Shown here piece after piece: positions 24,101-33,474 of a stretch of 64,000 bases of DNA. The notes under the pieces are model-generated. The model did not search any database, was not told where the DNA came from, and saw nothing but the letters and a program-made list of their open reading frames with translations. The stretch comes from Tubulanus polymorphus (Eukaryota > Nemertea > Palaeonemertea > Tubulaniformes > Tubulanidae): positions 7,295,001 through 7,359,000 of the forward strand of contig NC_134028.1 in assembly GCF_964204645.1 (NCBI RefSeq), read 5' to 3'. Numbering within the stretch: position 1 is the first letter of the stretch; every line of letters starts with the position of its first letter. The translations under genes and the position numbers were made by a program.

Positions 24101-27100
24101 ATTTTCTTTTCACGATGCAGTTTTACAGAAAAAAATGACCTCTCATCCTACGACATCCGCCAAATTGCCTTAGTTGGATCTTTTTCCAGCCATGGGTTCT
24201 GGACGAGTCAATAGATCTACTAACTATTAGGCAATTCTAATGATGCCGTAGAGGATTAAGGAGGCGGCTATTCGTGAGTTACAAAACTGAATCGTCATAT
24301 CTTTCTAGTTAGTATCCAAAACGTCGGAGTAAGATATACTCCAAGCTAGACTGTGAGAAAGGGCTTGCAGGTTTTGCAGCCATGTGCTTTTTCGGCATGA
24401 CCAGGTCATATTGGTTGGCAAACGTAATAAGTGATTTAAACATGACAGACCCTCAAAGTTCGTGAATCCCTGATTATTTTTACTAGTTATGTATGGCAGG
24501 TCTCCAGCACTGGTTGACAAGCAAACTACGACCTCTACATAAACACCTCGGCATAAAACTGCCTCAATCGGCAAACAGTCTTTGCCCTAAATTCGGACCA
24601 AAATGTCAAATTCAGATCAAAGCCTCGGCGACGAATACGATGGTAGGCCTATAATTGAATCAAGCCTCACATCGCAAATCTTCACAGCTTCAAGATGTTT
24701 AATTCAGAAATCTTCCTTCAGATGACAAAAAAGCAGCATGGATATTAAGGGTCACTATAGTATTCAGGGTATATACGTATGGAAGATACAAAGCGACTAG
24801 ACGTGATGTAGATTAAATTGCCATTCGCTTTTATTGGTGTATTATCTTCCTGTTCTCTAGAGGGCTGATAACGACGTGCTCATACGAATACGAAATCAGC
24901 TTTGAAAAATTCGTCCTCTCGCACCCACAGGAGACCTGCCACGTATGATTTCATCTTTAAGCCGACAAATGAGAGTCGACATCTAATCCCATCTAATACC
25001 GCAGCCCGGTCGAGCGACGACCGCGATTTAGATCTAAGACCTCTCCGAATTGCTAGTCAGACAAAGATATCTTGTCACTTTAATCAGTTCAAACCAATTT
25101 TTGAATTAGGACCAACATTGCCGACGAAGAAAACATTGACAGCTTTAAATGCCTCCAGGGAGGAGTAGACTGCGTCCTACCTCCTTCCAACAAGCTATTG
25201 AGTTGCCCACGTTGAAATCTTGTTGACTACATTCAAAACCATTTCTACTAATCGTGAATTTTTTTCCCGTGTCAAAGACAAGGTTAAAGAAACTAATATA
25301 TTATCTGAGATTCTTACTGTAACTGGATATATTTAGCATATCAATCGAGTCCAAAGCTTATTCATTGACTTTGATGTGCTGTGCTTTATGTTGGGTGCCG
25401 ATTTTAGTTACTTTTTAACTTTTGACATGATTTGCTGATCCGCCTGCAGACGATAGTTTCACAGTCGATTAATTTCAATGCCATGTTTCGCAGGCAATCA
25501 AGACGTTTAACGGTAATTTCCTCGAGTTATCCCTTACATTATCCGTTTGTTGGGGGCTAATCCTGTAAAATATCTCCTTTTAATGGTATTTTCCAATAGC
25601 ATATATTTTCATCGGTATAAAAATCTCGCATATGCTTTTGCAGTTCACTATCTTATGAAATTTCCATAGCTGTCAGGATTGGGATGATTCATCGGCCGAG
25701 TTAATGTGACTAAATTTACATATTACCGCACAGTCCATTAATCATATACAATTCGATCCCACGATCGAAACAAAAACTAAATCGTCCACTTATTTAAATG
25801 TCATTTAAAACGGCTCGGCAAAATTACCTATTTAATGAAGACGCAGCTGTAGTGAGCGAAAAGTCTCAAGTTGTCGCGAGTTGCTCATGAATTTTCATTT
25901 CTTAATCTTTGCAGAATTGCAACAGAAGCGAAATGAATCTTCTCTAGGTCAGAACTAGAAATTGTTATAAACTGTAACTTTTTGATACATCACTACATGA
26001 ACCGCACTAATCCTTTTTCATATACATTTTTGACGCCGTAAAAACCGTTACAATGATGTTTATATTTACCGCGTTATTTAAGGAGTTCTGCGTCAGTCGA
26101 TGTGCACTACGTCATCAATATTGGCGTTTTAAAATGATGTTACAATTGTGAATTTTGGCGTTCATTTTGAAATCAAATATATTTTATAACTCTCATTTCA
26201 TTTTTGATCAATTTTAATAATCATTTTGAGAGGATGTGCACTACGTCATCAATATATCGGAGCCGGTCAATTCAATTGAATTATCGATATTCAAATCAAA
26301 AATAACTTTATTGATCCTTGATGTTATATAATTTATATCATATCTTTTATTGTCGACAATATTAAGCGATCTCGATATATGTGTTATTTTTTCAAGGCAT
26401 CAATAGTCTTTTAAGTTAAAGTTTTCTTGTTTGATATATACATATACTTTATCCTTCACGTCTCCTTCTCGCCGTATAGAGACGGGCTATAATTCTAGCC
26501 CTGGGGGTCCGGTTTCATGAAGCTAATCAGCATTAATTTCAACCGTTGAATGAGCAGGTTGTTATTAGCAACTAACCATAATATTGTTTTGCGCGGCCCC
26601 CGGTCCCTGAAGCAACATTATAAATTTGATAATTATTTTCAAGGTTTATATCGCAAAGTTCGCTACTCGATAATGGCTCGGCTTATTTTATATTAGGGAA
26701 TTTATTCATTTATAATCGACGGATTATTTTTCTATTTGATTTGATTTTCGTGTCCCATATAGAACCCACCACACCTGCCGGGATCGAAAAAGTAGGTTTG
26801 ATTTTAAATTCCAAGTACAGGTAGCTGCGTGATCGGCGTGGAAATTTCGATTCCGGTTCGTTTGAACCAAACTTCCAACCATTCGTATAGCTAGTCGTAA
26901 CTAATAACCGTACGCACTATAGTTCGGTCTTAAAGCATTTCGCAATGTCGGCCATCTTGACACAGGTACGAACTACAGTGACCGCGCTCAATCCCGTGGT
27001 CGACCATTTCCAGACTATCTCTGACTAAATGAATTTGGGTTCACAAATAGTCGACTTACTCCGATATCGAAGTTTAGACCGGCTGAACCAGCATTACTGG

Positions 27101-28935
27101 TTGGGGTTGATTTTGTCGGCTACCTATATCACTTTATTCTATCTTTCACTATAATATCATTCCAAGTTTCATTAATCACGTCGCTGCTTTTTCTTGCCAG
27201 CTATATTGGGAACTAGTATAGCACTGCAGTGTCATACGTGTGGTCCGCCGACAGTATCAGTAAAACAGTGCCAATATGATTTCAAATCATACCAACCTCA
27301 AAACTGTACCAACGATCAACCTTATTGCATGGTAAGTGCCCCAAGAGTGAAACATAATAAAAAAACTGAATTTGGAACTAAAAATGCGGAACTTGGATTT
27401 AAAACTTTTCTACTTTTGGGATGAAAATTACGAAAAAATGGCGCGACTTTTTCACGATACTAGCACGCACCTATGGGAATTTACCGTCTGAATTCGCACT
27501 TTTCGGCAACTTTTCACGAAATTCATCCATCGTGTTAAAAAAGTACCGCATTAAATGCACCATTACCTACGCTATGATTTACAGGTTGAACGCTGGAACA
27601 TAAACGGGAAAGTTCAGAAATTCATCCGACGCTGTGAGAAAATGTGCAAACCAATGAGAAAAGGTGGAGAAGGTGAGTACGGCGAACCAATTTATATCAA
27701 TTTATGAAGACCACTGCGTTCCGTAATGGAACTCCGAGTGAGAGGAAATTTCATCATTTCGCCATAAAAAATATGACGAAATACTATTGGTTTCAGCTTC
27801 GATACAATTGCAGCTACCGCTGACCATAATAAGCGCAGCCACGTAGAGCGGCGACGATCAAAAGAACTGTAGATTGGCTTGGCGTATAGCCGAAGTCGGG
27901 TCGGCGATCGGCAGTTTTTAGACGATCCATATAGCCAGATAGCCCGTTTTGCCTTAGTGCTACCATAGAACCGCGATCACGCGGAGTCGATGTGGCCCGG
28001 TCCTAATTGTCATGGATCAGGCCCTAGTCAAATTTGGCCCGTACCTAATTAGAGAGCGCGTTCACACTTCAACCACTCACTCGATACTAAACAATGCTCA
28101 AACAAAGTGAAGAAGTGAAGTGAGTCACTTCAGAACCAGTTGCAATTCACACGCAATAATTTGACCCGTACCGAAATTTGGCTCGGGCCTGGTTCAACGT
28201 TTTTGGTCAAGCTAAATCGGCACGGGCCCATTTAGCATCCGTGTGAACAGTGTTGTTCCGGGCCAAAAATGCTCGTGCGATTGCGGCTACGGACTTGGTT
28301 TTGAGTTTCTCGATCTCTGAAATATCATATCAACTTTAGAAAAGTTTTCAAGAAATCATTTGGAAAATTCTAAAATGCAGATCGTTTATTCCCGTCGATT
28401 AAGCGTGCAAAAATTTCGAAGTATTCATGGAAGCGCATCTCTGAATGAATTTCTAAATTTGGCTGGTGTGAAAAGAGCATGATTGGTTTCGAGAGGCGTT
28501 TTAGTTTAATATACAAAAAGCCCAGCTGGCGAGTTCCCATATAGATATCCCTGAATAAATAGACAAAACTATAATCTGTGTTTTATATCTTCCGGAGATA
28601 AACCTTCATGACATAAAACATAATGACATCAGAATTAATTTCTGCTTTTTTTTCTCTGGGAACTGATATAATGGTGTGCATTATTCCTTTTGGCACAAGC
28701 GCTGTAGCTTTTGGGGAATGGTCACTAGTGCGCTAGCATCTCCCTCCCTGGAACTATTAAAATTCCTATTTTTTGTCCATTTTCAGAGAGATTCGGAGAA
28801 CACCGTAGCTGCTGCCAAACGGATTTATGCAACACGGACAATTCAGCTCCTAAAGTAGTGACAATTCCGTCGGAAATGATATCACTTCTGAGCATTTGCG
28901 CCATTCCAGCGTTTTTAGCCAAACTCTGGTATTAA
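15102..28935 (+). CDS. Ly6/uPAR three-finger protein, GPI-anchored
   Basis: Four coding exons: 15102-15132, 27201-27331, 27585-27672 and 28787-28935. Phases are 1, 0 and 1, and they agree at every junction. All donors are strong (GTGAGT, GTAAGT, GTGAGT) and the acceptors are TTGCCAG, TTTACAG and TTTTCAG. The product is about 132 residues. It has a hydrophobic signal peptide (MWLTLAIFFAAILG), then LQCHTCGPP, which is the typical first Ly6 cysteines. Mid-domain cysteines follow in exons 2 and 3. Exon 4 holds the diagnostic CCQTDLCN closing motif, then Asn-Ser and a C-terminal hydrophobic tail (LLSICAIPAFLAKLWY), as expected for GPI attachment. A surface-displayed ligand or modulator is inferred; many invertebrate Ly6 proteins have no known role. 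Intron 1 is 12.07 kb and holds several MITEs and a dead LINE fragment. It is convergent with the PAN-like gene. Confidence 0.85.
15276..15297. repeat. (TA)n microsatellite
   Basis: About 22 bases of alternating AT directly before a TIR element, in Ly6 intron 1. TA runs are common targets of mariner/pogo-type transposons. Confidence 0.8.
15298..15456. repeat. Pogo/mariner-like MITE, copy in Ly6 intron 1
   Basis: The left end AGACTTCGCTCAAGTCAGAT and the right end ATCCGACTCGGGCGGAGTCCACTGTA are inverted versions of each other. ACAGTGGACTCCGCCCGA is close to ACAGTAGACTCCGCCCAAAT at 47736, and to the ACAGTGGAACCTCG ends at 36868, 39147, 39354 and 45530. Confidence 0.6.
15750..16100. repeat. Dispersed repeat Q, copy 3
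   Basis: Contains GTACTTCGTCATCAATATTGG, AAATTTCGGCGTTCATTTTG, TGCCTACGTCATCAATATTGG, GGTTGCTGGTCAATTCAATT and TTGTCGATATATTC, in the family order. Lies in Ly6 intron 1. Confidence 0.7.
17128..17250. repeat. Dispersed repeat W, copy 1
   Basis: CGATTTTCGATTTCAAAATC, CCCCTGTTTCGC, GCAGGTGTGG and GACACCAAATCA recur at 20515-20640, and in inverted form near 26735-26830. Confidence 0.6.
19426..19943. mobile_element. Element with tRNA-like heads at both ends, copy 1 (split by a MITE)
   Basis: The right head (19886-19943) reads outward. It has a GGCAGGG...CCCTGCC seven-pair end stem, an A-box-like TGCCTGAGTGG and a B-box-like GGTCCGAATCC. The left head reads the other way and is cut in two by a CAGGGC MITE (19450-19651). 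It starts AAGGGATTCGAAGCTGATAGCATC and resumes ATTACGAAACCCTGCC. The core between the heads matches the core of 61696-62020 in inverted orientation (AAATTTGCCTC, CAATCTG, CGCAAGTTTT, GCATGTACCTG, GGTCTAGTG). The gross form is a SINE-like unit with pol III-type heads facing apart. Confidence 0.6.
19450..19651. mobile_element. MITE, CAGGGC family, copy B
   Basis: Ends CAGGGCGAACTTCGATTAT and ACCGAAGTCCGCCCTG. It contains the shared block CCGGAAATGGTCGACCA and GATGGCCGACACTGTGGAATA. It sits inside the left tRNA-like head of the 19.4-19.9 kb element, so it is younger than that element. Confidence 0.8.
20515..20640. repeat. Dispersed repeat W, copy 2
   Basis: CGATTTCCGATTTCAAAATC, CCCCTGTTTCGC, GCAGGCGTGG and GACACCAAATCA match the copy at 17128. 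Ly6 intron 1. Confidence 0.6.
21105..21215. repeat. Small inverted-repeat element
   Basis: GGGCACAGGAAAACCCTGTTAG and its rough reverse complement CTACCAGAGTTTTCCTGCGCAC flank a core with GTTAATGTGC...GTTAGTC. Only one copy is seen here. Confidence 0.4.
21470..21765 (+). pseudogene. Decayed LINE reverse transcriptase fragment
   Basis: In broken frames the plus strand reads DATKAFDQVNHTTLFSKMI, then a region like VQLLTFWYNTHDLRIEWN, then SNGVRQGGCGSF. This is the RT order of FxDxxKAFD, a linker, and GVRQGG. Frameshifts and stops occur between the blocks, and the YADD box was not found. It belongs to a different LINE lineage from the 5.0-kb copy (GVRQGG rather than GLRQGE). Ly6 intron 1. Confidence 0.65.
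21776..21796. repeat. (GAAC)n microsatellite
   Basis: Five tandem GAAC units directly after the dead LINE fragment. It might be its 3' tail. Confidence 0.75.
23405..23708. repeat. Repeat X (GGGGTGGATCC-type ends)
   Basis: Carries AGGGGTGGAACTATGG on one side and TACCCTTGGATCCACCCCTGG on the other. It resembles the element at 35148-35406 (AGGGGCGGATCTAGG ... AACCCGCCCCT). Ly6 intron 1. Confidence 0.45.
24341..24520. repeat. Dispersed repeat U, copy 1
   Basis: GGTTTTGCAGCCATGTGCTTTTT, CATGACC, GTTGGCAAAC and CTCAAAGTTC...AATCCCT run parallel to GGTTTTGGAGCTATGTGCTTTTT and later blocks at 45166-45290. Origin unknown. Confidence 0.5.
26025..26425. repeat. Dispersed repeat Q, copy 4
   Basis: TTTTGACGCCGTAAAAACCG, GTGCACTACGTCATCAATATT, ATTTTGGCGTTCATTTTG, GCCGGTCAATTCAATTGAAT and ATTGTCGACAATATTAAG. 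It is the best preserved copy in the window. Ly6 intron 1. Confidence 0.75.
26895..27083. mobile_element. MITE, CAGGGC family, copy C (ends eroded)
   Basis: On the opposite strand it matches the interior of copy B: GTCGGCCATCTTG, CGAACTACAGTGACCG, GCTCAAT and GTGGTCGACCATTTCC. Its CAGGGC ends are not recognisable. Lies 120 bp before Ly6 exon 2. Confidence 0.65.
27964..28290. mobile_element. MITE K (CGATCACACGGAG ends), copy 1
   Basis: Ends AACCGCGATCACGCGGAG and its inverse, GCTCGTGCGATTGCGGCT. Interior GTCAAATTTGGCCCGT, ACTCGATACTAAACAATGCT and CCGTGTGAAC. Two other copies at 48196-48474 and 58036-58255. Ly6 intron 3. Confidence 0.7.
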
Positions 28936-29158
28936 AAACAAGATAATTTGTATACGTTTATACATCGCCAGATCCAGACTGGAAATGCTCGATATTCTGA
29001 CGTAATGCGAAGCCAGCCATCGGTGAAAATTTCATTTAGTTCATCAACTCTTTTTATGTCGTAATTGAATACCTATTAAATGGAGACTATCGATCTGCCA
29101 ACCGATTCTATCGTTTGCTATGCCTGTTGTAATTACCGCTTGTATGAATGATTTCTAA

Positions 29159-29164
29159 AATAAA
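29159..29164 (+). promoter_or_regulatory. Polyadenylation signal of the Ly6 gene
   Basis: The first AATAAA found after the Ly6 stop codon, 224 bp downstream. It is a plausible 3' end signal but not proven. Confidence 0.5.
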
Positions 29165-29642
29165 TGGATTTTTTATTTGACGCATTTATCGCACAACTGT
29201 GCGCACAACTGTAAAAAAGGTGTGACCTGAGGCCTTATATTGCATATTTCTTCATAATCACGCGGTGGGGAGTTAGAAATTTTGATGAGTTCTTACCGAT
29301 GAAAAGTATATTTACGATGATGATTGTGTAGGACATAATGCCTGATTGAAATTAAATTAATAATCAGATAATAAACTAAATTTTCTCTACAAATACTCAA
29401 GGCCGTACAAAGCGGTGGCAGGGGAAAATTCAAATGCTAGGTGCAGGCCTGATATGCCCAGTGTTTTACTATGTACGGTAGGCTAAATCGGACAAAATTC
29501 GTTGGTTGCCGAAAGGGAGCAAAGTATTTCTTCGACCAGATATAGAAGTTCTACGGTTACTGGCTTAAAAAACTAGCTTGTAATCAGAAACCGGCACTTT
29601 TCACTTAGCGTCCTTGTATTCGTTTTTGGGTTATCTATTTCA

Positions 29643-29862
29643 TCACCATATACTTCCGGTAATGAAAGACGAATCGACATCGGTCACGTTATGAGAAAAG
29701 TTGTCCCCGGTACACTGGATGATGAATAATTGAATGCCGAACGCGTAGGAAATTTGCACATTTCTGCAATCAGTTGGCGATCTCATTACCTGCTGGGTGA
29801 TGTCGAAAGAGATAAATCCAACACAACGCAAATTGCTGAAATACAGATACATATTATCTCCA
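29643..29862 (-). CDS. Orphan WSC-like exon candidate
   Basis: A good acceptor on the minus strand (TCTGTATTTCAG) opens a frame of about 70 codons ending in TGA. It reads LRCVGFISFDITQQVM, SPTDCRNVQ, YAFGIQ, CTGDNFSHNVTD. The spacing recalls a WSC module, but two of the expected cysteines are absent (Q and S stand near those sites). The acceptor phase does not match the nearest upstream exons of the PAN-like gene. It may be a terminal exon of that gene, an exon of something unseen, or a decaying exon. Low confidence. Confidence 0.3.
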
Positions 29863-29957
29863 TCCGTAAACGAACCATCGTTTTTTTCAGGTCTCACGAT
29901 AGTGAAGATGACAAAACATTTTACCTTCATGTCAGCAACAAACAATAAAAGACCGTT

Positions 29958-30157
29958 CACCATTGACACTATATCCGTGTTTTGTGACAATAATATAACG
30001 ATAATCCCTCAATAAAGACGAACAAATAAAGTCCGAAATGTTTCTTTGAGCTAGTAGTTTTAGTCGAAACGTCGAATAAACTACCGGCTCAAGGAAATAT
30101 TTTCGGACGTCTTTACTTTTTCGTCTTTATTGTGGATTCTCGATATAGTAATAGACC
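29958..30157. repeat. Hairpin repeat P, copy 2
   Basis: CACTATATCCGTGTTTTGTGAC, AAGTCCGAAATGTTTC and TCGAAACGTCGAATAAACTACC, then the inverted arm ending GTCTTTATTGTGGATTCTCG. Same family as 14157. Confidence 0.65.
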
Positions 30158-33100
30158 GTTATAATGACACTGTTAGGACCAACGAATTTGGTGTTATAAA
30201 GAATGGTTTTTTCATTGAATTTGAGTTGGATCGGGCAAATTTGTTCACTGAAAAAATTAAGCCGCTAATTAGAGAGCAATGGCATAGACCCTTTCGCTGG
30301 GGACTACTTTTATTGACAATGAATTCTCCATGGGCAGTAAATCTTTGTTTATATTGACTTAAATTTCAATGTCAATTTATATGCATTTCGAATGAACAAA
30401 GACCCATGAAACTAATATCTGTTATGAAGCTAGTAGTAAGAGCTACAGGAGGATGGCGTTATAACCGACTTTGACTGTATCTAAAAATACGTATGTGTGG
30501 GATTGGGCAGAAAAGCTAAAGAGGTTGGGGCGAGGAAGGTAGGCCTATGCGGTCAGAGACGATTCATTTATCGTGCGAATCTTCGGCGAAGAATTATACC
30601 CGGTAGTCACACCACACACGGTGAATTATATCCTGTTGTCACGAATCGAACATTTCGTCGAGCCATTTGCCGGCGGCGAAATCACGCCGAGGTCTGCCTA
30701 TTTACTTAACAAAAATCGGCAAGCCAGAAAATGTCCGCATAATTGGATTAGTAAAAAGGAGAAAAAAGACTTTGGAGTGCGTACATGAAATCCTCATATA
30801 TATTTGGCATATCAAATACACATACCGAATATATGTAAGTCACTGCCAGTTGTCGGTATGAAACATTCTTTTTATATATTTTCTCCGGGAGGACTCACAA
30901 AGCAACCATATCTTTGAGGGATTACATATTCAAATGTGGAAAATCTCCCTTGGAATAGAGTGAACTGGGCCCGCTCCAGATAGTGCGGAGAGTCGTTTTA
31001 GAGTCCATGCCTCGAGGAAGAGGCGCGAGAGCACTAGTCACGCTCTGACGTGTTGAACACGATGATAAGTTCAAACCCATGAAATACATAATCTAAAATA
31101 TCAAAAACGAATTCTATCTATCAAGAATTAGAATCAAAATACACGTTCTTTTAAATTCTGTATCAGTGGGATTTGAATTCTGTATATAGTGGATTCTGTA
31201 TACATAAATAGTTGGTTTCTTTTGCCGGTATGATTGCATCCTCTTCTGCTCGCAGACGGAGGGCGAGCACGTGAGATCGCCAATTGCTGAGGTGGCTCGC
31301 GAAGCGTATGAATTTTTCTCGGGGGAATTCTAATTTCATAATAAATTTGCTGTGCGCTTGGTTCGAGAACGGACGCGAGGTAAACGGCGAAACAGGAAGA
31401 AAACTGAAAATTACGAATCATCGGATGTGAATAATTTTGGAATGGGAGGAAAGACAAAGGGGTTCGATGAGCAATTATGTATTTACCTCGATGTGATGAC
31501 TTATGGTAGCAACTGGTCAGAATGGCATAGCAAAGTTCGCAAGACATATACTTATTGTTGACGTTCTCTCTTTTTAAGCCTTTTTAGTTACTTGGAGTAG
31601 GAATTTTTTCAAGAAAGGGAAGGTGAAGAGAAAAATTAAAATCTAAATAGGCGTTTCAAAATGGTAAGGTCAGGGAAAAATCAAGATATTTCGTTTATTA
31701 TTTGCGTACTTTCCACGTAAGACCTCGGAAGGACTGCAGGAAAAAATAAAAAACGGTGTGAAAATTGTGATGAATTTGATAAAAAGTGATGGGAGAAATG
31801 AAAAAGAAATCTAACCCTTTCGAAAAAAAATCCTTTTACAAGTTACTAGATTGAAAATCAAGACGGACATAACAAAAAAATAACAATCTTTCTCAAATGA
31901 AAAATTCTGCTGAGAACACGAAGGACTATAAAAAGATTGATGATTTTTGTGAAAACATTCATTTCATAGACTGTGGATAGTGATGTTCATTTTCTGTTTG
32001 TTCATCCTATTCTCTGGTATGATTTAACTTACCTTTTCACGTTATCAGTAGCGCTACCACGATCTTTTTGTGACAGACACACTCAGTTCTTGTGAATTAT
32101 GTATGAGAATCCGAACACCATCGCGAAATATAAATGCAGAATTATGACAACCGGAGGCCATAGCGGCAAATTTTCTCGAAATAATCTTGCGAACCTAGAT
32201 AAACTCGTCTCAAGAAAGATATTCTGGGAAAATTAAATTTTACATTTTAAAGGGTTAAAATCAACATCTATATTAAGATTGTCATATTTAAAACCAGATT
32301 GAGATTATGATTATTTGTTAAAGTGCGTGTAATAAAATTTCTATTGAATATCGTCATGAAACGTGTTGTATCGTGTTTCATCATATTCCAGAGTTTCGGG
32401 TCGTGCAAAAATGAGTTGTTGCGCGAAATTGCCAAGAGTTAGAAACCACGTTATAAAACAGTTCTATTGAGATATAGATAATAAGCTGATTCGTGCAAGT
32501 TTTAACGTACTTTTTAAAACGACGTTCGCTCCGATTATGTTCGGAAACGTCGAAAGATGAAAACAGCTTCAGGCATCGTGTGGGACATGAATATAAAAAC
32601 AGCACGACCTCAAGACTCAACACACGATTCACGACAAATCCGTCGCATTGTAATTATTCCAAAAATTCAATATGAAATTAAACGGTAAAATGAAGAATAA
32701 TCCGATCTGTAAAGAGCGGCTTAAAAAACAGGATGAACACAGTAATAATCTGTACCCATTGGGCTATAACCCCCCCCCCCCCTCTCTCCATCCCGCCTCG
32801 TCGTTTTGTGATGTGTGACAAAATTATGTCCTAGGGACGGATCTAGGGAGTGAGAGGGAGCGGGTCGACCCTATCCCACTAGAAGTGACTCTTTTTTATC
32901 AAGACAATGATCCAAAAAAAAGCTTTGAAAGCTTTGAAAATAAAACAAATTCGACGCTCATCGTCATGGATACTGCACCTTTTCAGATTCATTTCTAATA
33001 ATGCCCGGTTGATGGATGGGCGGGAATTCGGATATAGCCTTCAGCGTGATTACTTGCTCCAATGAAAGCCAAGCCCTTCACGTGTACCTCCACTCTGCAC

Positions 33101-33469
33101 CATGTTCCTGTGTATCCAGTTCTGTCACCCAATTCCCTTCTTCGATACTTTATCAAGTTCTGTATACGGATACTAGTTCAACATAAGCTCGGACAAAGGC
33201 AACAATAACAAAAATCCTTAAGTGATAAGTATTCTATCAACTGTTATTTATTTCCTGTCTTAGAAAATCGGATGCGGATTTTCATTAACTCATTATCGGT
33301 AAAACTTTGGTAAAGTCTCCCGGGCCCTAGAAAACGTATTGACAAATAGGTCTGGTTTTAAGTTACCGGTATCATATTGGTTGTAGAACCAAAATGCGCT
33401 TAGACTGGTCTTAAGCTTACTTTTGCTACTGGACCAAGAGTGTTTTTATCTATGGGATCTTACTCATTC
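30158..33469. other. Intergenic or intronic, mostly unassigned
   Basis: No supported exon. It holds a 13-base C run (32770-32782), a GGACGGATCTAGGG block near 32832 related to repeat X, and an unexplained open minus-strand stretch near 33005-33170 (see findings). It may be an intron of the PAN-like gene. Confidence 0.4.
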
Positions 33470-33474
33470 CTAGT

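Noticed and set aside
31134-31561. Overlapping open frames on both strands
   Set aside because: No splice context, no recognisable domain, and composition like the surroundings.
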